DNA of 5,517 bases from Lentisphaerota bacterium (lineage in GTDB: Bacteria > Verrucomicrobiota > Kiritimatiellia > RFP12 > UBA1067). Both the position numbers and the translations under genes were made by a program. The notes below the pieces were generated by a model. It searched no databases, was not told the DNA's origin, and saw only the letters and a program-made list of their open reading frames with translations. Positions within the stretch are counted from its first letter, which is position 1; every line of letters begins with the position of its first letter. Of the stretch, positions 1 to 5,363 are shown piece by piece. The DNA lies in contig JALHET010000150.1 in the NCBI GenBank assembly GCA_022839525.1, positions 1-5,517 on the forward strand, in the 5' to 3' direction.

Positions 1-56
1 GGTTACAAGTTAGAGGTTACAGGGTTGAGGTTTCTGACTACTGGCTACTGACCACT
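1..56 (+). repeat. Degenerate tandem heptamer array 1 (8 units, probably continuing upstream)
   Basis: The 56 bases divide without any insertion or deletion into eight 7-base units near GGTTACW. The first is GGTTACA (1-7), the fifth GGTTTCT (29-35), the seventh GGCTACT (43-49) and the last GACCACT (50-56). Early units have GGTT(A/T) and end mostly in A; late units have G-(G/A)-C and end in ACT. The same progression occurs in the array between exbB and exbD on the other strand. Seven is not a multiple of three and all frames meet stops, so it is not coding. It ends two bases before the ribosome binding site of the pilin-like gene. It starts at the window edge, so the true length is unknown. 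The function is not known. Confidence 0.85.
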
Positions 57-58
57 GC

Positions 59-64
59 AGGTGA
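59..64 (+). promoter_or_regulatory. Ribosome binding site of the pilin-like gene
   Basis: AGGTGA lies 5 bases before the ATG at 70, a normal Shine-Dalgarno spacing. It overlaps the in-frame GTG at 61, which therefore is unlikely to be the start. An in-frame TGA at 49-51 rules out any start further upstream. No convincing -35/-10 promoter is visible in the 58 bases before it, which are almost all heptamer repeat. Confidence 0.7.
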
Positions 65-69
65 CGATC

Positions 70-3000
70 ATGAGTAAACGTTTACAAGACACACGCGGTA
101 GCGTCCTCTCGAAAAGCGGGGCGGGTGCGGGGCAGGGCGCACGTGGACTTTTCAGCGCGTACCCGCGCGGCGCGGCATCAGCCGTGCGAAAAGGCCCGTG
201 CGCGTCGCCCCACACCCCGGAGCGAGGGTCCGCCTTGCTGATCGTGCTCGGTTTTCTGAGTTTCCTGATCATCAGCGCGGTCTCCTTTGCGATCTACATG
301 CGCATCGAGCGCCAGGCCTCCTCCAACTACCGCCACTCCGTCACCGCCCGCCACCTGCTGAACGCCGGGCTGTACCGCGCGATCGACGAGATCGATGGTG
401 AGCTGCGCATCCCGTCCGTCAGCGGCGTCGCCCGGCCGCTCAAGTTCCCCGACTGGCCGGGGCGCGTCAGGCCCTCCGCCGTGGCGAACGGCGCGGAAAA
501 CGGCAAGGACGCCCGCGTGCTCTCGCTCGAAGCCCTCAGCTTCATTCCCGCCATCTTCGTCAACGACGTGCGGCGGTACGCGGTTACGAACAGGGACGAT
601 GTGGTGTCGGGCGTCAACCTGTCGGCCGGGAAATACTCCTACATGGGTGCCAAGTGGCGTCCGCTAAGCATGCCGATCGAATTCAACAGCGGCAGGAACG
701 CCAGCGGCGGCGCGGAGGTCGGACGCTACGCCTACGTCTGCGTCAACCTTTCCGACATGCTGGACGTGAACGCATGCGACGCCTCGGCCGACGGGACGAA
801 CCGGATCAGCATCGGCCACCTCTTTGGCAACACCCCGAACGCCGAGACGGACGCCAAGACGTTCGACAACAATAAGAAAAATGTCGACCGCCGGTACGAG
901 ACCCTTCAGGACTTCTACGCCTGCATGAATGCGCGCAACGACCTGATCTTCGGCAGCCCCTATCACGAGCTGTTGAAGACGGGGGACGATACGGCGTTCG
1001 ACGACGCCGTCAACCATGTCCTGACCACCGACAGCATCGTCAAGCCCGAGTTCGTCAAAAGCGCCCAGCCCTGCAACATTGTCGAGCACCAGCCGGTGGC
1101 GGCGGGGGTGCTGTCGCAGAAACGCGTGACGTCCGCCGCACTTCAGGCGGAGTTCCAGACGGCCCTGGGCAACGCCTTGGTCGGCGGGCTTCAGAATCAG
1201 GGCGACCTGATGGCCACGATGATCGCCGACTATCTCGACACGGACAGCATCCCGAAGCGCCTCAACGTCCCGACGGTCGAGATGGTGCCCATGATCAGCC
1301 AGATCCTCGTGCCCAGCATGTTCGCGCCGATCATCCTTCAGCGGACGGTTCCAAGCACAGCGGATCCCGCGAGAACGAAAATCGTTTACTCGCTCCAACT
1401 GATCCAAGGCGCACCCAGCGCCGCTATCATTGATGTGGAAGTGGTTTGGCCCTTCAAGAACCAGAAGAGCCGCACATCCCAACCGGCCTTCACGCTTGAG
1501 GTCATCGCGTATGTGAAGGTGATCAAAGAGCATGCGCCCCTCAACTCCGCCTCCATCAATCAGAAATTAATCCCCGGCCTGGCGTACAAACAGTTGACAT
1601 CGCAGGTGGCGATCCCGGATTTTTGGAACGAAAACACGGAAGTGCCCGCGAATTGCTACAAACACGTTCCCGTAAGGTTCTCTGTTAATCCGGCGGATAT
1701 CACCTTCGATATCATTGACAGCGAGGACGCCAAGGTCATCGATCCGAACGCCTTCCCGGCTGTGGGAAACCAGTTCAGCGTGGCGGTGGTCGTGTATGCG
1801 CGGGTGAAACAGGGTGACGAGTATGTGGATTGTGTGCCGAAGAATTTGAACACCGTTCCTGCGTTGGGAACTGTGGAGCCCATCGAACTGAAAAGCATGC
1901 CCAAGATTTTCTTCCAGACGGTTCCCCGCATGGTTCAGGCGTCGATGCAGGTCGGGCCGATGGATTATGAATGGAAGTGTCTGGAGGTGCCGGATCCGCG
2001 TTTCAACCACAAAGTCGACAACTGGGTGCGCAATGCGGCGGAAGAGGGCAACAGCATCACGCCCGGGGTCAATCCCTCCACCACGGCTTTGCTCGGGCAG
2101 GAGGGGCGGGACGGAGACATCTACATGTCGGTTTCAGACACCGGAGAGATGCAGTCGCCGGGCGAGTTGGGCTTTATTGTCCGGCCGTTTCCCTACACGT
2201 CCGCCAGTTCGGGCGCCGGGGTTGATTTCAGGAGCCGTACCGTTGATGACGTGCCCGACAAGGACTACATGTTCCGCACAATCCGGCTGTACGACCACGG
2301 CGGCACAGGGGCCAAAGAGGAACGCGACAAGATTTACGAGCATTTCATCGTGCGGAACCCGGACGGCACGCTGCCGGGCGGCACGCGCGTGAACCCGCTT
2401 TCCGATTTGCCGCAGGTGCTCGCCGCCGCGGTGCAGAACACGCCGGTCGACTATTACAATGCCCGGGAAAAAGCCGCGGGCAGGCCTAATCTCGTGTTCA
2501 ACGAGGCGGATGGCGCGCTCGGACTCAAGGCGGATTGGGCGAAGTTCACGAACAACTGGTTCACGTGCCTGCAGAACGCGAAGACCGCGTCGTCCTTCAA
2601 CACCTCCTTGAGCCGCAACCTTTCGGACGAGTACGGGCGGCAGGATCTGTTCGGCTGGTATACCTCGGGTGACGCGACGAAAGTGTTCCAGGCCGCGCCG
2701 GGATACTCGCAAACGCTCTCCGAGCCGCTGCACGAGATTGACCGCAAGATGCTGTTCGACTACACGCTGAACAACTTCTCGGACCGGCAGCAGCTCTTCC
2801 TCTACATTCTCCGCGCCGAGGCCACGGTGCCCTCGTTCGGCGGCAGTGAGCAGGGCGGCGTCAGGTCGGTGGCGGGCGGCCGCGCCGTGGCGCTGGTCTG
2901 GCGCGACCCGTACCCGAGGCGGACGGCGGCCGGCTCGGTGCTGACCGTCGATTGTTACACGGACAACAGGCGCGTCTCGCCGTGGTACCAGCACAACAAC

Positions 3001-3117
3001 AACCGCTACGACGACCAGAAGGATGAGGCGGATCTGGGCCCGGACGGCAATGACGTCAGCCGCTCGGTCGGCTACCACGACCACCGCATCCTTTTCTTCA
3101 AGCAGTTGGACAACTGA
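70..3117 (+). CDS. Large GspK/PilX-like protein with prepilin-type N-terminus
   Basis: This gene encodes 1,015 residues from the ATG at 70, chosen for its AGGTGA site; an in-frame GTG at 61 would add three residues. Residues 52-76 carry a type III (prepilin-like) signal: R52-G53, then a hydrophobic segment of about 23 residues beginning SALLIVLG. The +5 residue is Ile, not Glu, as is usual for the GspK minor pseudopilin. Residues 77-108 (including RIERQASSNYRHSV and LLNAGLYRAIDEI) look like the amphipathic helix that follows in GspK/PilX. Prepilin peptidase cleavage after G53 and assembly into a pseudopilus, or anchoring in the inner membrane, are inferred. The remaining ~900 residues match no domain I recognise; they include MQSPGELGF (694-702), VALVWRDP (940-947) and a C-terminal HRILFFKQLDN. 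It is far longer than typical GspK (about 300-350 residues), and the 53-residue Gly/Ala/Arg-rich leader is also unusually long. No other secretion or pilus genes are adjacent. The reading frame is intact. The N-terminal class is fairly secure; the overall function is unknown. Confidence 0.8.
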   Translation: MSKRLQDTRGSVLSKSGAGAGQGARGLFSAYPRGAASAVRKGPCASPHTPERGSALLIVLGFLSFLIISAVSFAIYMRIERQASSNYRHSVTARHLLNAGLYRAIDEIDGELRIPSVSGVARPLKFPDWPGRVRPSAVANGAENGKDARVLSLEALSFIPAIFVNDVRRYAVTNRDDVVSGVNLSAGKYSYMGAKWRPLSMPIEFNSGRNASGGAEVGRYAYVCVNLSDMLDVNACDASADGTNRISIGHLFGNTPNAETDAKTFDNNKKNVDRRYETLQDFYACMNARNDLIFGSPYHELLKTGDDTAFDDAVNHVLTTDSIVKPEFVKSAQPCNIVEHQPVAAGVLSQKRVTSAALQAEFQTALGNALVGGLQNQGDLMATMIADYLDTDSIPKRLNVPTVEMVPMISQILVPSMFAPIILQRTVPSTADPARTKIVYSLQLIQGAPSAAIIDVEVVWPFKNQKSRTSQPAFTLEVIAYVKVIKEHAPLNSASINQKLIPGLAYKQLTSQVAIPDFWNENTEVPANCYKHVPVRFSVNPADITFDIIDSEDAKVIDPNAFPAVGNQFSVAVVVYARVKQGDEYVDCVPKNLNTVPALGTVEPIELKSMPKIFFQTVPRMVQASMQVGPMDYEWKCLEVPDPRFNHKVDNWVRNAAEEGNSITPGVNPSTTALLGQEGRDGDIYMSVSDTGEMQSPGELGFIVRPFPYTSASSGAGVDFRSRTVDDVPDKDYMFRTIRLYDHGGTGAKEERDKIYEHFIVRNPDGTLPGGTRVNPLSDLPQVLAAAVQNTPVDYYNAREKAAGRPNLVFNEADGALGLKADWAKFTNNWFTCLQNAKTASSFNTSLSRNLSDEYGRQDLFGWYTSGDATKVFQAAPGYSQTLSEPLHEIDRKMLFDYTLNNFSDRQQLFLYILRAEATVPSFGGSEQGGVRSVAGGRAVALVWRDPYPRRTAAGSVLTVDCYTDNRRVSPWYQHNNNRYDDQKDEADLGPDGNDVSRSVGYHDHRILFFKQLDN
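123..217. repeat. Large imperfect inverted repeat inside the leader coding region
   Basis: The left arm (123-159) and right arm (183-217) are imperfectly complementary around a 23-base centre (160-182). Paired blocks from the outside are 123-133 with 207-217 (one mismatch, 128/212), GCGCACG at 137-143 with CGTGCGC at 197-203, 145-146 with 195-196, CTTTTC at 148-153 with GAAAAG at 188-193, and 155-159 with 183-187 (one G-T pair). T144 and A154 are bulged. An outer CTCG/CGAG pair (108-111, 223-226) may extend it. It is translated in frame as residues of the pilin-like leader. It could be a palindromic element that inserted near the start of the gene, or an mRNA stem-loop. Which one cannot be decided from a single copy. 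Confidence 0.65.
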
Positions 3118-3131
3118 GAGGGGTACTCTGC

Positions 3132-3151
3132 GGCGGACGCGGAGGTCCGCC
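3132..3151 (-). repeat. Short palindrome, copy 1 (7-bp stem, CTCCGC loop on the minus strand)
   Basis: GGCGGAC (3132-3138) and GTCCGCC (3145-3151) are perfect inverted arms around a 6-base loop that reads CTCCGC on the - strand. It lies 15 bases after the stop of the pilin-like gene, in the convergent gap before tonB. It could act as a 3' end stem-loop, but no T-run follows on either strand, so a canonical intrinsic terminator is not supported. The copy at 3182-3201 has the same length and loop position in the opposite orientation. Confidence 0.75.
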
Positions 3152-3181
3152 CTCCGGCGCGTTGCGCGTTCCCGTGTGGGG

Positions 3182-3201
3182 GGACGGCCTCCGTGCCGTC
3201 C
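3182..3201 (+). repeat. Short palindrome, copy 2 (7-bp stem, CTCCGT loop)
   Basis: GGACGGC (3182-3188) and GCCGTCC (3195-3201) are perfect arms around CTCCGT. Compared with copy 1 read on the - strand, stem positions 3, 4 and 6 differ but each change is matched on the other arm, so pairing is kept while the loop stays CTCCGY. It ends 5 bases from the tonB stop codon, so it lies just downstream of tonB. It has no T-run. Confidence 0.75.
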
Positions 3202-3206
3202 GGGCA

Positions 3207-3953
3207 TTACTCGTCGCGGAGGCGGAAGATCAGGGTCAGGCGCGCGGTGGAAGCGACGGGCTTGCCGTTGCGCGTGCCGGGATTGAAACGCGCCTGTTCG
3301 GCGGCACGCACGGCTGCGCGGTCCAGATCCGGAAAGCTGCTGGACGACACGAGGGTGACAGCCGCGGCGCGACCGTCCGCGCCCACAGACACATCGAGAA
3401 TCACGGTGCCCTCTTCGCCGCGCCGGCGCGAAGCGATCGGGTAAGTCGGCCGGATGGCGCTCTCCAGCGAGGGGTGGGCGTTGACTTGTCCGGAGGCGCC
3501 GCCGCCTGATTCGAGTGTGGCGGCCGGGCCGGATGGCGCGGGGGTGTCGGCCGGGTCGGACTGGTCTGATGTGTCGGTCGGGCTGGGCAGGTCGGGCAAC
3601 TCCCGCACGGGCGCGGGCGCGGGTCCGGAGAGCGGCTGTGCGGCCGGAAGCGCAAGGGCGGGCTCTGGAAGCGGCGCGGGCGGCGGCAGGGGCGGCGGCT
3701 CTGCGGGAACGGGCCGCGGGACGGGCGCCGTGTTTTCCGAAAGCGCGTCGGGGCGCTGCGCGCGACCTGACGCGGCCGGGATCGCCGCATCGGGCGCCGC
3801 GCCCTCCAGCGTCAGCTCGACCGACGTGACGTTGAGTTCGGGCAGGGTATCGTCCGCAGGCGGGTGCGCCAAGTGCTGTCCCGCAAGCAGCAGCCCGAGC
3901 AGGTGCAGAACGGCGGCGAGCATGAAGCAGACGATATGGTCGGATGAGAACAT
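3207..3953 (-). CDS. tonB: TonB energy-transducing protein
   Basis: This 248-residue protein has the three-part TonB layout. Residues 7-25 form a single N-terminal membrane anchor with a His at 17 inside it, comparable to the functional His in the E. coli TonB anchor. A Pro/Ala-rich periplasmic linker follows at about 76-145 (for example PPPLPPPAPLPEPA, 86-99). The C-terminal TonB fold spans about 168-246: IRPTYP at 168-172, EGTVILDVSVGADGR (181-195), then DLDRAAVRAAEQARFNPG (209-226) and a final strand LTLIFRL. The family couples the ExbB-ExbD proton channel to outer-membrane TonB-dependent transporters. The ATG at 3953 has GGGGAGG (3958-3964) 4 bases upstream. The gene starts 16 bases after exbD ends, so the two are almost certainly co-transcribed. 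The linker lacks the Glu-Pro/Lys-Pro repeats of enteric TonB and is low-complexity. No transporter gene is in the window, so the substrate is unknown. Confidence 0.93.
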   Translation of the reverse strand: MFSSDHIVCFMLAAVLHLLGLLLAGQHLAHPPADDTLPELNVTSVELTLEGAAPDAAIPAASGRAQRPDALSENTAPVPRPVPAEPPPLPPPAPLPEPALALPAAQPLSGPAPAPVRELPDLPSPTDTSDQSDPADTPAPSGPAATLESGGGASGQVNAHPSLESAIRPTYPIASRRRGEEGTVILDVSVGADGRAAAVTLVSSSSFPDLDRAAVRAAEQARFNPGTRNGKPVASTARLTLIFRLRDE

Positions 3954-3969
3954 GTAACCTCCCCGCTAC

Positions 3970-4368
3970 CTACTCTCCGCTGACTTGGAAGGTGACGCGC
4001 TCCACGCCGCCGGCCTTGAGTTTGCCGAGCAGCTCGATGCCGGTGCCGATGGGGGCGGCCTTATCCGCGCTGATCAGCACGGGGGTCGACGTTTCGCGCC
4101 AGAGCAGGGTCACGGAACGCACGAGGTCGTTGAAGGGCATCAGGCGCTTGTTCAGGTAGAGGGTGTTGTCCGCCGTAAGGGTGATGACGGCCCGCTCGCC
4201 TTTTTCCGGCGCGCCTTGCGCGGCGGGCAGCTCGACTTTCAAACCGCGGTGGACGGACATTGAGAAGATCGAGTAGACAAAAACGACGAGGATCAGGAAC
4301 ATGACATCCATGAGGGAGATCATTTCCACTCTCGCTTTGCGGTCTTCGTAGCCTGAACTCAGTCGCAT
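3970..4368 (-). CDS. exbD: ExbD/TolR-family proton channel subunit
   Basis: This 132-residue protein has a short cytoplasmic N-terminus, one membrane segment at about 17-38 and a periplasmic domain. EMISLMDVMFLILVVF (15-30) matches the family's 'E-I-n-x-x-p-L-I-D-V-x-F-x-L-L-x-F' signature; D21 is in the position of the essential membrane Asp (Asp25 in E. coli ExbD). The periplasmic part follows the family: GLKVELP (42-48), ITLTADNTLYLN, then VLISADKAAPIGTGIELLGKLKAGGVERVTFQV. With ExbB it forms the proton channel that powers TonB. Length is typical (about 130-145). The ATG at 4368 has only a weak, distant TAGGA about 12 bases upstream, just past the heptamer array, so initiation may be weak or depend on upstream translation. 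It lies between exbB (124 bases upstream) and tonB (16 bases downstream). TolR is a related possibility, but the adjacent tonB favours ExbD. Confidence 0.92.
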   Translation of the reverse strand: MRLSSGYEDRKARVEMISLMDVMFLILVVFVYSIFSMSVHRGLKVELPAAQGAPEKGERAVITLTADNTLYLNKRLMPFNDLVRSVTLLWRETSTPVLISADKAAPIGTGIELLGKLKAGGVERVTFQVSGE

Positions 4369-4386
4369 AAGGGTATCGTGTCCTAA

Positions 4387-4498
4387 AGTAACCAGTAGCC
4401 AGTGGCCAATAGGCAGTTGCCTGTAAACAGCAAACCGTAACCTGGAATCAGAAACCTGTCACCAGAAACCAGAAACCTGAAACGTGTAACCTCTAATC
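4387..4498 (-). repeat. Degenerate tandem heptamer array 2 (16 units) filling the exbB-exbD gap
   Basis: Read on the - strand from 4498 to 4387, the 112 bases are exactly sixteen 7-base units in constant phase. The first is GATTAGA (4498-4492), the second GGTTACA, two consecutive GGTTTCT units lie at 4477-4464, and the last three are GGCCACT, GGCTACT and GGTTACT. Pooled with array 1 (24 units), I count by eye G 22/24 at position 1, G 17 at position 2, T 16 (C 7) at position 3, T 20 at position 4, A 16 (T 6) at position 5, C 20 at position 6, and T 13/A 10 at position 7: consensus GGTTAC(T/A). The first unit contains the last codon and TAG stop of exbB; the last ends 18 bases before the exbD ATG. 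The region separates two genes normally only a few bases apart. Function is unknown. Confidence 0.88.
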
Positions 4499-5221
4499 CT
4501 CGCGCACCATCTCCGAGCCGTCCGCAGCGGTTCGCTCTCCGGCGCGGGCGCCGGTGTTATAGGCCAGCCCGAACTGGTGGATAAGCTGTTCCAGTTCGGT
4601 GGTGCGGCGCTTCAGTTGCGCGACGAGGTAGTTGAAGGGAAAGAGGCAGGCGATGGCGACGATCAGGCCGGCGGCGGTGGTGATGAGCGCCTCGGCGATG
4701 CCTGCGGTGGCGCTGGCGGGGTTCTCCATGCCCGCGGCGTTGAGCATGTTGAAGGTGTTGATGATGCCGGTGACGGTGCCGAGGATGCCGAGCATGGGCG
4801 CGACGGTGATGGTCGTGTCGAGCACCGAGAGGCCGCGGCGCAGGCGGTTCAGCTCCAGTTGCGAAGCGGCCTCCAGCGTCTCCTGAAAACCGGCCTCGCG
4901 GTTCACGAGCGCCTGGGCCAGCACACGGCAGGCCGGCGAATCGGCCTGTTTCGCGCAGGCGACGGCCTCGTCGAAACGGCCTTTGCGGGTGAGGGCGATC
5001 AGCTCGCCCTGCTTTTTCCGGAAATAGAAATTGGCGGTATTGTATTTCCAAAAGGCGAAAAGCCGCTCGAACGTGACGGTGAGCCCCATCAGCGAGCAGA
5101 CGAGGATCGGCCACATCACCGGGCCGCCGCGGTCGAAGAGCGCGAAGGCGGCTTCGAAAGCGCCTTGCTGCGCACCGGGCGCGGCGGCCTGCGCGAGAAG
5201 CACGATGGACATGTTCATCAT
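4493..5221 (-). CDS. exbB: ExbB/TolQ-family (MotA/TolQ/ExbB) proton channel protein
   Basis: This 242-residue inner-membrane protein has the family's three-helix layout. The first membrane segment is at about 35-58 and contains the conserved E52-R53. A cytoplasmic loop (about 60-130) follows. The second segment includes APMLGILGTVTGIINTF (141-157), and the third GIAEALITTAAGLIVAI (174-190). E177, T149 and T182 align with the channel-lining Glu176, Thr148 and Thr181 of E. coli ExbB. It forms the pentameric pore around ExbD that harvests proton motive force for TonB. Length is normal. The ATG at 5221 has AAAGG about 6 bases upstream; ATGs three and nine bases downstream are alternatives. The N-terminal stretch before the first helix (MSIVLLAQAAAPGAQQ) is mildly hydrophobic. 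It heads exbB-exbD-tonB and is preceded by a hairpin-rich 142-bp spacer. The TAG stop lies inside the first unit of heptamer array 2. Confidence 0.94.
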   Translation of the reverse strand: MMNMSIVLLAQAAAPGAQQGAFEAAFALFDRGGPVMWPILVCSLMGLTVTFERLFAFWKYNTANFYFRKKQGELIALTRKGRFDEAVACAKQADSPACRVLAQALVNREAGFQETLEAASQLELNRLRRGLSVLDTTITVAPMLGILGTVTGIINTFNMLNAAGMENPASATAGIAEALITTAAGLIVAIACLFPFNYLVAQLKRRTTELEQLIHQFGLAYNTGARAGERTAADGSEMVRED

Positions 5222-5247
5222 AAGAAACCTTTAAGTCTTAATGGTAG

Positions 5248-5268
5248 GGACGGCTCTCCGAGCCGTCC
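5248..5268 (+). repeat. Short palindrome, copy 3 (8-bp stem, CTCCG loop)
   Basis: GGACGGCT (5248-5255) and AGCCGTCC (5261-5268) are perfect arms around CTCCG. It is closest to the copy at 3182-3201, with one extra stem pair. It lies 26 bases upstream of the exbB start, in the spacer after the CBS-domain gene. In an exbB leader RNA it would form a stable hairpin upstream of the ribosome binding site. Confidence 0.75.
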
Positions 5269-5270
5269 TC

Positions 5271-5291
5271 GGCAGTTTCGGGGAAACCGCC
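5271..5291. repeat. Small hairpin in the exbB upstream region
   Basis: GGC-A-GTTTC (5271-5279) pairs with GAAAC-C-GCC (5283-5291) around a GGG loop, leaving one A/C mismatch. It sits two bases from palindrome copy 3 and 16 bases from the hairpin at 5308-5331. Its sequence is unrelated to the CTCCG family. It could be part of a structured exbB leader RNA, or chance. Confidence 0.4.
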
Positions 5292-5307
5292 CAACCTTCC
5301 CCAGTCA

Positions 5308-5340
5308 GGCTCTTTTGATTTTGCAAGAGCCATTCTTTTT
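5308..5340 (+). terminator. Terminator-like hairpin with T-run, pointing toward the CBS gene's 3' end
   Basis: GGCTCTT (5308-5314) and AAGAGCC (5325-5331) form a 7-bp stem with a 10-base loop, followed on the + strand by ATTCTTTTT (5332-5340). This looks like an intrinsic terminator for rightward transcription, but both flanking genes are on the - strand. On the - strand the hairpin is followed by TGACTGG with no T-run, so it would not be a canonical terminator for the CBS-domain gene. It may stop antisense transcription, or be a non-canonical 3' end. Confidence 0.4.
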
Positions 5341-5363
5341 AACGTTCTCTGCGGCAGGCGGGT

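Noticed and set aside
1..56. CRISPR array or phage attachment site at the left edge.
   Set aside because: Units are 7 bases, degenerate and contiguous with no spacers; no cas, integrase or tRNA sequence is present.
61..63. GTG at 61 as the start of the pilin-like gene.
   Set aside because: It lies inside the AGGTGA sequence that is well placed for the ATG at 70, and has no ribosome binding site of its own.
664..1533. A long - strand open frame (289 codons) opposite the pilin-like gene; similar frames at 2134-3207 and 4577-5371.
   Set aside because: They are antisense to genes with clear protein features, are Arg/Val/His-rich as expected for shadow frames in GC-rich DNA, and lack ribosome binding sites or recognisable motifs.
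3118..3206. A bidirectional intrinsic terminator between the two convergent genes.
   Set aside because: The hairpins are strong but neither strand has a T-run after them, so only a repeat call is made.
3500..3760. GC-rich low-complexity tract within tonB as a possible inserted repeat.
   Set aside because: It encodes the Pro/Ala-rich linker expected in TonB, and the repetition follows from proline and alanine codons.
5222..5230. A GGTTTCT heptamer on the - strand directly before the exbB start, resembling the array units.
   Set aside because: Only one unit is present, with no in-phase neighbours, and it overlaps the ribosome binding site. A single 7-mer match is expected by chance.
5231..5241. 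An 11-base palindrome TTAAGTCTTAA near the exbB ribosome binding site, as a possible operator.
   Set aside because: The arms are only 5 bases, there is no second copy in the window, and it matches no regulator site I know, including a Fur box.
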